From: CAINOH01 sp041663565
GTDB lineage: Archaea > Micrarchaeota > Micrarchaeia > Norongarragalinales > CAINOH01
DNA length: 64,000 bases
Reading direction: 5' to 3'
NCBI GenBank assembly: GCA_041663565.1
Contig: JBAYMJ010000004.1
Span: forward strand, 1 to 64,000
Shown: piece after piece, positions 35,976-45,411 of the stretch
Numbering within the stretch: position 1 is the first letter of the stretch
Layout: the number at the start of each line of letters is the position of its first letter
The notes under the pieces: model-generated
Seen by the model: the letters and a program-made list of their open reading frames with translations, nothing else
Told to the model about the DNA's origin: nothing
Database searches by the model: none
Made by a program: the position numbers and the translations under genes

Positions 35976-36115
35976 CGGGCCCGACGGGATTCGAACCCGC
36001 GACATCTTGATTGCTTCTCGACCCGCTTGCGAAACTAAAACGATTGCAAAAAAACAAATCTCGCAAGAAGGAGGATTAAAAGTCAAGCGCTCTAGCCAGA
36101 CTGAGCTACGGGCCC
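35976..36115 (-). tRNA. tRNA-Lys (anticodon TTT) with a 65-base intron
   Basis: The minus strand reads GGGCCCG (acceptor), GCTC/GAGC D-arm, CTTGA-CTTTTAA anticodon arm and GCGGG-TTCGAAT-CCCGT T-arm, closing with CGGGCCC and discriminator G; CCA is not encoded. The 3' anticodon strand TCAAG appears only after an intron placed at 36012-36076 (between 37 and 38, ambiguous by one base). The intron forms a CTTGCGA/TCGCAAG stem and could give a bulge-helix-bulge at the exon junctions, the substrate of the EndA encoded at 45.4 kb. Confidence 0.9.
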
Positions 36116-36224
36116 TCTTAACTTACTAAGAATAGGGTCGAAAAGGAATTAAAAGGGTTTATTTGGCGGGAATATGGCGCGGTTTAATATGCTGCGAAAA
36201 AATAACCGTACAGAGGGATTACTT

Positions 36225-38270
36225 ATGAACAGGAATGCATGCTTTGTCGCCATTTTCATCATGCTCTTTTCGGCAACGGTTGCCGCAATAAGCTGCGCAC
36301 AATCGCCCCAGTCCGACGAGATATTCAAAAAGGACCTGGGCTCCTGCGTTCTTGACGGCAACATAAGGCACTGCACCTTCACGATTGAATCGGAAATCTG
36401 CAACGCCACGGCGGTCAAGCCGTGCCAGGTCGATTACGGCAGCTCGTACGCCTACAACGACAAGAACATGGTATACAACGAGAGCCTGGTCAGCTGCTAT
36501 GTCATCCACGATGGGACTAAGCTTGCGTGCGGAGAGCCGTTCGTGACGGGCGAGGAGGACTACCCTTGGGGAACGGCCAGGGGCATGGCAGTAATGCTTC
36601 CCTCGTGCGAGAATGGCGACGTATACCAGGTCATCACGTCAAGCAATTTCTCAAACCTGAGGAATGACGTGGTTGAGGACAGCTGGTACTTTACGATGAC
36701 CGGCATGAACGGGACGCCCGCGTACTCCGAATGGTCCCGGCTGGAAATCAGCGTTCCGAAGGGGATGCCCATGTATTATTACTTCCATTCCAAGGCCGCC
36801 ACAGCGACAAACACCACGGTAAACGGGGTTACGAAGTACGTCTTCGAACAGAAGGGCATGCCGCCCCTAAAGGAGGAGGAAAAAATGCCGGCCGCCAAGG
36901 AAGTCGAGGACTGGATGGAATACGCCAGCTCGGACGACTTCGGGGCGGTTTCAAGCTGGTTGCAAAGCGGATATGAAGACGCGGTAAAGCCCGACGAGTC
37001 GGTCATTGCCAAAGCATCGGAAATCGTCGGGAACTCGCAAGGCGGGGAAGCCATAGGAAAGCTGTACGATTGGACGAGGAAAAACATCGGATACAAGAGC
37101 GGGACCTCGATGGGATTCCGGCCCAACAATGCAAGCTACGTGCTGAAAACCGGGTACGCCAACAGCCAGGACGTCGGCGCGTTGCTTACGGCCCTCCTGA
37201 AAAGCAGGGGCTTTGACGCCGAACCCGCAATAGTCGCGTCAAACAGGGCCACGCGGATGGGAACGCTTGACCAACTCAACTACATCATAACAGTTGCGCA
37301 TTACCAGGGCAAGGACATCTGGATGGACGCAACTTGCGCCACCTGCCCCTACGGAACAGTTCCGTGGGATAAGCGGGACGTGCCGGTACTGCGGTTCATG
37401 ACGCAGGACGCGACGGAAACAATACCCGCAGCCGGCGGGGAAACCAACACGTCAATCCGGATAGGCATCAAGGTGCTCCCAAATGGCACCACGCACATCA
37501 CCCAGGCAAACATCCTTATGGACAAGCTCCGCGCTGAAGAATACCGGCAATATTACGGGACGTCAAGCAAGGAACAACGCAATGGCTGGTTACAGGGGGC
37601 GGCAGGCGACTTCTGCAGCAACTTCTCAAACCTCGAATACTCGGGCCAAGACTTGGACAACGGCAAGTTCGAAATAAAGATCAGCCTGGACTGCAACGGC
37701 CTTGCGGTTGTTGATGGCAAGAAAATCACGTTGCCAACATACGAGGGCAACAACATCGGGATGCCACATTACCTTACCGCAACCGAACGCGTAAACGACT
37801 TTGACCTGGGCCCGACGGTCTACTACGAAGTCGCAATCAACTTCGAGTTCCCGGAAGGATATGAAGTCACTACGGACATCGCACCGGTCAGCGGCGGGTA
37901 CGAAAACTACACCAAAACGCTCGGTTACGCCAAGCAGGGGAACACGGCCAAGTTAGTTTTCAACGCCTACTCCGGCCCGTTCGTGTCAAAGGAAGGTTTT
38001 GCCAGCATGAAGGCAGTAAGCACCGCGGTTTTCAACGCGCTGACACCCATTGAGGCGGTTTCTGCCGACGATGCCATTGCGACGCCGAACGGCCAGACGG
38101 ACAACCCGACTGCAACGCCAACGGCAGGCGGAAAGCTCGACAACACGGCAATCGCCGGCATCCTGGCCTTGGTCGCAATCGTTGCAGTCGGAGGATACTA
38201 CCTGCTCAAGGCAAAGCCCAAAACTAAAGGCGGGAAAAAGATCAAATCAAGGAAGGGCAAGAAAAAGTAA
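36225..38270 (+). CDS. Secreted, C-terminally anchored transglutaminase-like protein, probably inactive
   Basis: 681 residues from ATG 36225 (GAGGG upstream); an upstream ATG is open in frame. The signal peptide is about 1-24. The central region (about 255-410) follows the DUF3857-type transglutaminase pattern: GYANSQDVGALLTALLKSRG, QLNYIITVAHYQGKDIWMDAT and PYGTVPWDKRDVP. At the places where active members have Cys and His, this protein has Ser/Gln and Tyr, while the Asp (WMDAT) remains. A Thr/Pro-rich stalk, one membrane helix (about 630-650) and a Lys-rich tail end the protein. Likely a surface protein with a binding rather than crosslinking role. Confidence 0.7.
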   Translation: MNRNACFVAIFIMLFSATVAAISCAQSPQSDEIFKKDLGSCVLDGNIRHCTFTIESEICNATAVKPCQVDYGSSYAYNDKNMVYNESLVSCYVIHDGTKLACGEPFVTGEEDYPWGTARGMAVMLPSCENGDVYQVITSSNFSNLRNDVVEDSWYFTMTGMNGTPAYSEWSRLEISVPKGMPMYYYFHSKAATATNTTVNGVTKYVFEQKGMPPLKEEEKMPAAKEVEDWMEYASSDDFGAVSSWLQSGYEDAVKPDESVIAKASEIVGNSQGGEAIGKLYDWTRKNIGYKSGTSMGFRPNNASYVLKTGYANSQDVGALLTALLKSRGFDAEPAIVASNRATRMGTLDQLNYIITVAHYQGKDIWMDATCATCPYGTVPWDKRDVPVLRFMTQDATETIPAAGGETNTSIRIGIKVLPNGTTHITQANILMDKLRAEEYRQYYGTSSKEQRNGWLQGAAGDFCSNFSNLEYSGQDLDNGKFEIKISLDCNGLAVVDGKKITLPTYEGNNIGMPHYLTATERVNDFDLGPTVYYEVAINFEFPEGYEVTTDIAPVSGGYENYTKTLGYAKQGNTAKLVFNAYSGPFVSKEGFASMKAVSTAVFNALTPIEAVSADDAIATPNGQTDNPTATPTAGGKLDNTAIAGILALVAIVAVGGYYLLKAKPKTKGGKKIKSRKGKKK

Positions 38271-38287
38271 ATCTGTAAGTAGGTGAG

Positions 38288-38941
38288 ATGGATACGGTGG
38301 CAAAACACATAATCTTGCTCGGCGCGCCCGGAGTGGGCAAGGGAACTCTCGGCCAGGAAGTGGTCAGGCGCGCGGGCCTTGCATACGTCTCAACAGGGGA
38401 CATGCTGCGCTCCGAAGTCGCGGCAAAGACTCCGCTTGGAAACAAGATTGCATCCATTCTCGCCGCTGGCGAGCTTGTAAACGACGACCTTGTCAACGAG
38501 CTAATCAAGAAAGCGCTCGAGCGGCCGGAATCCCGTAACGGCTATATGCTCGACGGCTACCCGCGCACGCTTTACCAGGCAAAGACGCTTGAAGCGCTCC
38601 CGCAGGGAAAAATCGACATAGTGTTCAACATCGAACTGCCCACTGAGGAAATTGTCCGAAGAATCTCATCGCGCCGAAGCTGCCCCAAGTGCAAGGCAGT
38701 GTACAACCTGCTTTACTCAGCACCGAAGAAGGCCGGAGCCTGCGACAAGTGCGGCACCGGGCTGGTGACGCGCTCGGACGACACGCCGGAGACAATCCGC
38801 AACCGCATCGCGGTATACGAGAAGAACACCAAGCCCCTTGTCGAGTATTACGAGAAGAAGGGAGTGCTTGTGCGCATCGACTCGAGCGGAAGCGACAACG
38901 AACCGAAAATCCGCAAGATGCTTGCGGTAATCGGAAAGTAA
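38288..38941 (+). CDS. adk: Adenylate kinase, bacterial-type with zinc-ribbon LID
   Basis: 217 residues. P-loop LLGAPGVGKGT (about 9-19), LDGYPRTLYQA, and a LID with two CxxC pairs (SCPKCKAVYN, ACDKCGTGL) for zinc. It is the long form common in bacteria rather than the AdkA of many euryarchaea. AGGTGAG stands immediately before the ATG. It begins 17 bases after the transglutaminase-like gene. Confidence 0.93.
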   Translation: MDTVAKHIILLGAPGVGKGTLGQEVVRRAGLAYVSTGDMLRSEVAAKTPLGNKIASILAAGELVNDDLVNELIKKALERPESRNGYMLDGYPRTLYQAKTLEALPQGKIDIVFNIELPTEEIVRRISSRRSCPKCKAVYNLLYSAPKKAGACDKCGTGLVTRSDDTPETIRNRIAVYEKNTKPLVEYYEKKGVLVRIDSSGSDNEPKIRKMLAVIGK

Positions 38942-38996
38942 GCCAAGGTTGCACGCATCGTCCTTTTCAAGGGCGAATTAGCGCACACCTAGGCAA

Positions 38997-39374
38997 CTAC
39001 CCGCGCAATTGCGAGCGCTCCTCCGGCGTGAGGATTCGGAAGTACAACATTGACTTCTTGGCCGAATGCTCGCCGATGTTTGTTATCCCCGTCCTGCGGG
39101 AAGTGAAAAAACGCTTATGCGCAGGCACCGAACCGACCTGTTCATGCGTCAAGCCGGATTCGCTTGCAATCTTGGCCAAATAGGCCTTATCCGGAATTGA
39201 AGACGGGCGTTCGCCCAGAAACACGCCGTGCGGAACGTGCGTCTTTTCATTCTCAAGCCGGGCAACGAAACCCGTATTATGAACGTCAATCGCCTTCCAT
39301 GACGGCTTCAAGCTCCCGTGCGGGATGTGGACATACCGGTATGTTCCCTCGGTTTTGGCGGGTGTTTTCGGCAT
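38997..39374 (-). CDS. Hypothetical protein, 125 residues
   Basis: Not recognised. The protein is soluble, basic at the C-terminus and without signal peptide or membrane segment. It has two related short stretches (YVHIPHGSLKPSW and THVPHGVFLGERP), perhaps a small internal repeat. It stands alone between converging adk and a same-strand HAD gene 42 bases upstream. It is the only long frame here and its codon use is like its neighbours. Confidence 0.5.
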   Translation of the reverse strand: MPKTPAKTEGTYRYVHIPHGSLKPSWKAIDVHNTGFVARLENEKTHVPHGVFLGERPSSIPDKAYLAKIASESGLTHEQVGSVPAHKRFFTSRRTGITNIGEHSAKKSMLYFRILTPEERSQLRG

Positions 39375-39416
39375 CGCAGATTCACCTTTCTTAGTATCTG
39401 GGTTCTTGTTTAAAAC

Positions 39417-40100
39417 TCAGCCTGCGAGAAGCTTTTCAATCTCGTAAAGGCTTGCAATCCTGCATACTTCCTCGCCTAGCGGCGGCTCGTCGCCAAGCAG
39501 CTTCGTGTACTTCAGGTTCCGGTCAAGAAGTATTGCCGAGCAGCCTTCCTTTACTGCTGGAAGATAATCGCTCTTGTAGGAGTCGCCGACGTGCAGGATT
39601 TCGCAGGTCTCCACGCCAAGCTCGCGTGCAAGCCGTGCGAACACGCCGTCGTGGGATTTTATTTTTGAGTAGTCGGAATATACTGAAATCGAGCGCTCGA
39701 AGAACCCGTCGAGGCCGTCAACTTTTATCTTGATGTCGAGGAACATCTTGGGCGTGTTCGAGAACACCACCATCCGCCGCTTTTCCTTCCGGAGCGCTTT
39801 CAACACGGGAAGCGCGTCGGGAAATACAGTGATCTTGTGCGAAAGGTCGGACACTATTTTCTGCGGGTCAACCTTGAGCTTGTGGTGCTCTATCCAAAAG
39901 CACAGGTCGTACCACTCGCGGCGCTGCATCCCGATGCGGTCGTATTCCGAACGCATCAGTTCCTTCGCCTGCGCAAGCGGCACCCCGTTCTGCTCCGAAT
40001 ACAGCCGCGGGAGCTCCTGAAACCACAGGTGGAAGTCAAAATCCAGGTCTATGAGCGTGCCGTCGAGGTCGAATGAGATTACCTTTGGCGACAAAGGCAT
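39417..40100 (-). CDS. HAD-family hydrolase
   Basis: 227 residues from ATG 40100. Motif I SFDLDGTLIDLD, motif II VVFSNTP, conserved Lys in YSKIKSHDG and motif IV HVGDSYKSD place it in the HAD phosphatase superfamily with a helical cap between motifs I and II. Substrate unknown. It begins 16 bases after the aIF2-gamma stop, so it is probably in that operon. Confidence 0.8.
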   Translation of the reverse strand: MPLSPKVISFDLDGTLIDLDFDFHLWFQELPRLYSEQNGVPLAQAKELMRSEYDRIGMQRREWYDLCFWIEHHKLKVDPQKIVSDLSHKITVFPDALPVLKALRKEKRRMVVFSNTPKMFLDIKIKVDGLDGFFERSISVYSDYSKIKSHDGVFARLARELGVETCEILHVGDSYKSDYLPAVKEGCSAILLDRNLKYTKLLGDEPPLGEEVCRIASLYEIEKLLAG

Positions 40101-40116
40101 TTGGGCAAACACCGGG

Positions 40117-41331
40117 TTACTGGGCAAGCACTGCCGTGCCATAGAGGCGCCAGCGCTTCTGCGCCTGCCTCATCACGGCAATCTTGGATGCGCCGTCGAT
40201 GCAGACGGGCTTTCTGAGCTTGAGGGTTGCGACGTTCTTCTTTTTGTCGGTCACAAAGCCGACGGTTGTGTTGGTTCCAACCCCAAGAACGAGAGGCTCG
40301 TCCTTCCCAAATCCTGCAGGGAATATCTCCATCGTGCGCTCCAGGGGGGTAATCTTGATTTTGATTTCATCCATCAGAAGCGGGAGCTTGCCAGGAAGGC
40401 CTACCGTGCATCCAACAAGAGTGTCCGCCTTTGAGATTGCCGGATCCACTTCAAGGCCCATCGCGATGAGCCCGCCGGGAACGGCTTCCTTGAGCTGCTC
40501 TGCGCCGGCGTGAAGGGAGACTATTTTCGACTTGAGCTTTACGTAGCTCGTCTTTTCCTTCTTCTTCCTTGCGGGCCCTGGAAGCAACTCGACCTCGTCG
40601 CCTACCTTGAAGGAGCCGCGGATTACCGAGCCGCCGACCACCCCGCCGCCAACTTCGGCAATCTTGGTGCCGGGCTTGTTGACATCGAAGCTGCGGGCGA
40701 CGTAAAGTATGGGCGAGTCCGAAGGCTCGCGCTTGGGGGTGGGGATGTCCTTCTCGATGGCCTGGATGAGCGCGTCGAGGTTGATGCCCTGGTTTGCAAC
40801 AACGGGAATGATTTGCGAGTTCTCGTAGGAGGAGCCTTTGAGGAACGTCTTGATTTCCTTGTAGTGCTCAAGCGCGCGCTCCTTGCTTACCAGGTCGATT
40901 TTGTTCTGTACAATCACGACGTTCTTTATCCCCGCGGCCTCAAGCACAGCAAGGTGCTCCACGGTCTGGGGCATCGGGCACTTCTCGGTCGCGGCAATCA
41001 AAAACAGCGCGCCGTCGATGATGGAGCTTGCTGCAATGACGGTTGCCATCAGCGTCTCGTGACCCGGCGCGTCCACGAATGAAATCTTCCTCATCTTCTC
41101 GGTCTTCCGGTTGCACACCGGGCACTCCTGCTTCATAGAGAAGCACTGTGGCGCCGAGCACTTCACGCAGCGGTAGAACGTGGCGTCGGCGTAGCCGAGC
41201 TTGATGGTGATGCCGCGCTTGAGCTCCTCGCTGTGCGTGTCCGTCCACTTGCCGGTAAGCGCCTGCACTAAGCTGGTCTTTCCGTGGTCGACGTGGCCTA
41301 TGGTGCCTATGTTGATTTCAGCCTGAGCCAT
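40117..41331 (-). CDS. eif2g: Translation initiation factor aIF2 subunit gamma
   Basis: 404 residues from ATG 41331. GTPase motifs GHVDHGKTS (G1), DAPGHE (G3) and QNKIDL (G4), with the zinc knuckle CVKCSAPQC/CPVC typical of aIF2-gamma, then two beta-barrel domains. It delivers initiator tRNA to the small ribosomal subunit. Confidence 0.95.
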   Translation of the reverse strand: MAQAEINIGTIGHVDHGKTSLVQALTGKWTDTHSEELKRGITIKLGYADATFYRCVKCSAPQCFSMKQECPVCNRKTEKMRKISFVDAPGHETLMATVIAASSIIDGALFLIAATEKCPMPQTVEHLAVLEAAGIKNVVIVQNKIDLVSKERALEHYKEIKTFLKGSSYENSQIIPVVANQGINLDALIQAIEKDIPTPKREPSDSPILYVARSFDVNKPGTKIAEVGGGVVGGSVIRGSFKVGDEVELLPGPARKKKEKTSYVKLKSKIVSLHAGAEQLKEAVPGGLIAMGLEVDPAISKADTLVGCTVGLPGKLPLLMDEIKIKITPLERTMEIFPAGFGKDEPLVLGVGTNTTVGFVTDKKKNVATLKLRKPVCIDGASKIAVMRQAQKRWRLYGTAVLAQ

Positions 41332-41455
41332 GAGAATGAAATTATCGCGCTTCAAGGTTAAAATGGGATGGGGTGTAGCTCCCAACGCATTTATCTTTCC
41401 TTTCGTGCCAAAGCCATAAGACGCAATCCGCCCTATTTTCCAGAGGTAATTTACA

Positions 41456-43120
41456 ATGGCAGCTGACTACGACCCCGAAAAGAAAAGAAAGCTCGACTTG
41501 CTGGTCGCAAAGAAGGTCAACCCATACCCCTACACTTTCGGCCGCACGCACAAGGCGCAGCAGGTCAAGGACTGCTACGACGCCCTCGAGGGAAAGGAAG
41601 TCTCGGTCGCGGGCCGCATCATGCAGATGCGCTCGTTCGGGAAGCTCGTGTTCTCAACGCTGGACGACGTGTCCGGCCGCATACAGGTGTACGCAAGCGA
41701 GGCGGACGTCGGTCCGGAAGTTCTCAAGTCGTTCGAGACTGCTGACCTGGGAGACATCATCGGAGTCACCGGGAAGGTCACCAAGACCAAGAAGGGCGAG
41801 ATTTCAGTTGCCATAAAGAAGTGGGAGATGCTTGCAAAGTCGCTCCGCACGCTTCCGGAGAAGTTCCACGGCCTGGAGGACACCGAGACCCGCTACCGAA
41901 AGCGCTACCTCGACCTTTTGATGAACCCCGAGTCGAGAAAAATCGCAATCATACGCTCGAAGATGGTCAGCGCGATGCGCGACTACTTCGACCGCAACGA
42001 GTTCTTCGAGGTGGAGACGCCGATTTTGCAGCCGCTTTACGGCGGCGCCGCTGCAAGGCCGTTCATCACGCACCACAACGCGCTTGACACCGACCTATAC
42101 TTGAGGATAGCAAACGAGCTCTACCTCAAGAGGCTGATAGTGGGCGGGCTTGAGCGGGTGTACGAGTTCTCCAAGGACTTCCGCAACGAGGACATAGACT
42201 CGACCCACAACCCCGAGTTCACGCAGGTGGAATACTACGCCGCGTACTGGGACTACAACAGCTGCATGCGCTTTTCCGAGGGAATACTCGGACACGTAGT
42301 TGAAAAGATCCACGGCACGAAGAAAATCCAGTTCCGCGGGAAGGAAATCAGCTTCGAGGCGCCGTTTGCGGTCGTGTCCTTGGTTGGCAAAATCTTGGAA
42401 AAATCCGGCGAGGACGTTCTTACTTGGACTACTGACGCGCAGGCTGTCGAGGCTGCAAAGAAGCACGGCCTGGACTGCAAGATACCCAACAGGGCGCACG
42501 TGATTGACGCTTTGTTTGACAAGTACGTTCAGCCGGAATTGGTCCAGCCCACATTCCTCATCGACTTTCCGGGGTTCATGTGCCCGCTTGCAAAGAAAAA
42601 GCGCGGCGACGAGAGGCTTGCCGAGAGGTTCGAGCTTTTCATCGGAGGCGGCGAGTGCGGGAACTCCTACTCGGAAATCAACGACCCCGTGTTCCAGCGC
42701 CAGAAGCTCGAGGAACAGGCCCGCGAGCTTGCGGGCGGGGACGACGAGGCGATGCCCCTTGACGAGGACTTCCTCGAGTCGATGGAGTACGGCATGCCGC
42801 CGACCGGAGGCATGGGAATCGGCATCGACCGGCTGGCAATAATCCTAACTGACTCTCCCTCAATCAAGGAAGTCATACTCTTCCCCAGCATGAGGCCCCT
42901 TGACTCCGACCGCCGGAACAACGAAAAGGCCGTCCCAAAGGCGGTTGCGGAACAGAAGCAAAAGGAGAAGGGCGATGCGAAGGCCAGGGAAAAAGAGCCG
43001 AAGAAGCCTGCTGGAAATGACAAGACTGCGGGCGGCTCCAAGGACAAGGACGAAAAACCACCTGCAAAACTAAATACGCCCGGCTTCGCAGAGGACTTGG
43101 ACGAGATGCCGTCAATCTGA
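41456..43120 (+). CDS. lysS: Class II lysyl-tRNA synthetase
   Basis: 554 residues. N-terminal OB-fold anticodon domain (about 45-145), then the class II core with motif 2 FRNEDIDSTHNPEFTQVEYY and motif 3 GGMGIGIDRLA. Many archaea have class I LysRS; the class II form here suggests bacterial origin. Residues about 490-554 after the core are a Lys/Glu/Ala-rich, probably disordered tail not typical of the family. Confidence 0.93.
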   Translation: MAADYDPEKKRKLDLLVAKKVNPYPYTFGRTHKAQQVKDCYDALEGKEVSVAGRIMQMRSFGKLVFSTLDDVSGRIQVYASEADVGPEVLKSFETADLGDIIGVTGKVTKTKKGEISVAIKKWEMLAKSLRTLPEKFHGLEDTETRYRKRYLDLLMNPESRKIAIIRSKMVSAMRDYFDRNEFFEVETPILQPLYGGAAARPFITHHNALDTDLYLRIANELYLKRLIVGGLERVYEFSKDFRNEDIDSTHNPEFTQVEYYAAYWDYNSCMRFSEGILGHVVEKIHGTKKIQFRGKEISFEAPFAVVSLVGKILEKSGEDVLTWTTDAQAVEAAKKHGLDCKIPNRAHVIDALFDKYVQPELVQPTFLIDFPGFMCPLAKKKRGDERLAERFELFIGGGECGNSYSEINDPVFQRQKLEEQARELAGGDDEAMPLDEDFLESMEYGMPPTGGMGIGIDRLAIILTDSPSIKEVILFPSMRPLDSDRRNNEKAVPKAVAEQKQKEKGDAKAREKEPKKPAGNDKTAGGSKDKDEKPPAKLNTPGFAEDLDEMPSI

Positions 43121-43143
43121 GCGGCAGCCCAAAAACCCTCCTC

Positions 43144-43689
43144 TTATTTTTTATTGAACGACTTGGAAAGCCGCAAGTCCAGGTAGCCCATCAGCTGGTA
43201 GCCGGCATCGAAGCCCACCACCGCAAACGCGTACGCGGGTTCGGAAAGAAGAAGCGACACGGCTATTGCGGTCACGTCGAGTATTACGCGGTAGGACAGC
43301 AGCCTGCGCAACGTCCTGTCCCTGACTTTCCCGAGGCTTGCGCGGTCGGACAGGACCTCGTCCACATAGGCCGCGACGACCAGCGCACACAGCGGGAGGA
43401 AATAGGGCATCCTCAGGCCCATCGCAATCGACGCGACCACGAACGCGAGCATCCCGGCGTAGTGTATGGGGTGGTCCTCCTTTCCCGCAAGGATTACTGC
43501 GACTATTACCGCAAGAGCAGCTGTCGCAAGCACCGGGCTCTGGGTGAATATGATTGCGCCTACAAGGCCGTAGCCTATGCCCGCCAGGTACCCGTAAACG
43601 CTGTGGCGCGAAAGCCTGCGATCGTCGGCGATGTCGTCGGCCAGCTTGACCAGGCAGCCGCAGAGGATGCAAAGGACGTAAATGAACAT
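43144..43689 (-). CDS. Polytopic membrane protein, unknown
   Basis: 181 residues with about five to six hydrophobic segments. An acidic patch LVKLADDIADDRR follows the first helix and AAYVDEVLSDRAS lies later, loosely like the two Asp-rich motifs of UbiA prenyltransferases, but the protein is shorter than that family and I do not assign it. It sits 31 bases from the converging LysRS gene. Confidence 0.6.
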   Translation of the reverse strand: MFIYVLCILCGCLVKLADDIADDRRLSRHSVYGYLAGIGYGLVGAIIFTQSPVLATAALAVIVAVILAGKEDHPIHYAGMLAFVVASIAMGLRMPYFLPLCALVVAAYVDEVLSDRASLGKVRDRTLRRLLSYRVILDVTAIAVSLLLSEPAYAFAVVGFDAGYQLMGYLDLRLSKSFNKK

Positions 43690-43748
43690 TCAGACCACGA
43701 AATATTCGGAAAAAGGGCAATATATTCCTCTGCCCGACAAACTCCTTC

Positions 43749-44717
43749 CTAAAGAAAAGGCGAGATTATGATTGGGAAAAGCACGGTCGCGTCGCCCTCC
43801 ACATAGGCTGACTTTGCCTTGGCGCTGATTTTCCCCCACGACACGGCCTCGTTGGTGCGCGCGCCGGTCATCGAGCCGTCGTACTGCGTGCCTGTTGAGA
43901 CGTAAACTGCATAGTCAAGCCCGCCGCGCATTATGTTCAGGCCGATGGTGTGGTGCTTTGCAAAACCCCCGCCGAGTATGATTGCGCCGGTCTTCTTTGC
44001 AAATGCCACTTCCGTGCCAATGGTGCGCATGTCGCCAGCCGCGTCGACTACCAGGTCGTAGTCCTGGCGGAAGAACGCAAGGTGCATCCCCATCGCGCCG
44101 TCGGTCGGGGCCGGGAGGATGACCTTGATTCCGTTCTTGTACGCCCAATATACCCACGAGCTTTCCAAGGCCTTGTTGCCCTTGAACTTCTCGGCAATGA
44201 ACTTGCCGTACGCAAAGACCATTTCCGAAGGCGTGATTACCGCGCGGAACTTTCCGTTCGGACGCTTCTCCTTCTTCGCCTCGAAAATTTTGGAATAGAA
44301 CTCCATATCGAGCTTCTCAAGGAGAACATACCGGTCGTTGGGCACGAGCACGTTCCCGATGCGGTTGATGCCCTTCCTGTGCAGCGCGGCATCGTCCTCG
44401 TTGAAGGTCCCGAGCAGGAATGGCTTGCTGATTTTCATCACGTCCTCCTCGACCGAGCCCACGCCGGTGACTACTGCGTCGCAGAACTTGCGGCGGCAAA
44501 GCTCGGCGAAGAGCTCGCGCAGGCCGCCGGACACCATGTTGGAGGTGAACGCAAGGAAAGTGTAGGCGTTGTCCGCCTTCATCGCCTTGACAACGTCAAC
44601 GGCCCTGCCAAGCTCGCTTGCCTGGAAGCCTGCGGACTTGAGCATGCTCGCATAATCCGAAAGCGTGGTCTTTGCTGACACTGAAATGCCTGAAATCTTC
44701 TGCTGCACTGTTTTCAA
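43749..44717 (-). CDS. dys: Deoxyhypusine synthase
   Basis: 322 residues from a TTG start that overlaps the upstream stop (TTGA). Motifs TSNMVSGGLRE, VTGVGSVEED, PAPTDGAMGMH, GGGFAKHHT and the catalytic lysine in NEAVSWGKI are those of deoxyhypusine synthase, which moves an aminobutyl group from spermidine to a Lys of aIF5A. Confidence 0.93.
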   Translation of the reverse strand: MKTVQQKISGISVSAKTTLSDYASMLKSAGFQASELGRAVDVVKAMKADNAYTFLAFTSNMVSGGLRELFAELCRRKFCDAVVTGVGSVEEDVMKISKPFLLGTFNEDDAALHRKGINRIGNVLVPNDRYVLLEKLDMEFYSKIFEAKKEKRPNGKFRAVITPSEMVFAYGKFIAEKFKGNKALESSWVYWAYKNGIKVILPAPTDGAMGMHLAFFRQDYDLVVDAAGDMRTIGTEVAFAKKTGAIILGGGFAKHHTIGLNIMRGGLDYAVYVSTGTQYDGSMTGARTNEAVSWGKISAKAKSAYVEGDATVLFPIIISPFL

Positions 44718-45331
44718 CTCCGTTCTTCCCGCTCTTCGAACTCGATTTTGAAACCTTTCGGGGTCAAGGCATCGAAATAATTCGGTTTTCCCTTCGCATT
44801 TGCCAGATGCTCGTTGGCGGCTGCGCGAATACCGTCTTGTGCTACTCCCGAGTTCTTGGCCTTGACGAGCTGCACAAACGCCTGCAACCCTTGGGTGGAT
44901 TCGGGATTGTAGGACCTCTTTTCGTGGAACGCTTCCTTTATGACGGCCTGGTGCGTCGGATGCTCGCGTTGAACGGTATTTACCAGCCTCTGCAACGCTT
45001 CCTTTGCCAACTGATAATGGGTGGTTTCGCCGTTTTTCACCCGCATCGACAGGTTATCAACGATTATTTTCTGCAACCCCTTGACGTCTTGCGAGGTTGG
45101 AATGGCAGTAAGGTCGGAAATGCGCTGCCTTATCACAAGCGGCAGCAGGGTATTCCGGTTCTCATTAAAATCGATGACCAGGCCGTCCATTTGACCGCTT
45201 TTCCCGTTCAGGTGTTCCATGGCCACGATGCCGTTTTTTTTCAAGGCCCGCTTAATAGTCGGCAAAAGTGCATCGTGCCCGGTTATGTGCGAGATGGTCT
45301 GCTTTCGTTCCTCTGGATTGGCGGAGGCCAT
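44714..45331 (-). CDS. Hypothetical protein coupled to deoxyhypusine synthase
   Basis: 205 residues, soluble, helical and charged, no signal peptide; family not recognised. NHYQLAKEALQRLV-like helices dominate the middle. Its TGA overlaps the TTG of dys, so the two are probably translated together. A link to hypusination is only positional. Confidence 0.55.
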   Translation of the reverse strand: MASANPEERKQTISHITGHDALLPTIKRALKKNGIVAMEHLNGKSGQMDGLVIDFNENRNTLLPLVIRQRISDLTAIPTSQDVKGLQKIIVDNLSMRVKNGETTHYQLAKEALQRLVNTVQREHPTHQAVIKEAFHEKRSYNPESTQGLQAFVQLVKAKNSGVAQDGIRAAANEHLANAKGKPNYFDALTPKGFKIEFEEREERS

Positions 45332-45411
45332 GTGGATTCCTTCTTAGAGGTTATCTGCCTGCCGCGGTTTTTAACGCTTCCAGATGCCCCTGCTGAATGC
45401 AGCCTGGCGCA

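Noticed and set aside
35464..36129. 221-residue plus-strand frame
   Set aside because: It covers the PIN gene in antisense and the whole tRNA-Lys.
43151..43720. 189-residue frame overlapping the membrane protein
   Set aside because: Arg/Gly/Pro-rich out-of-frame reading; the 43144-43689 frame has regular membrane segments.
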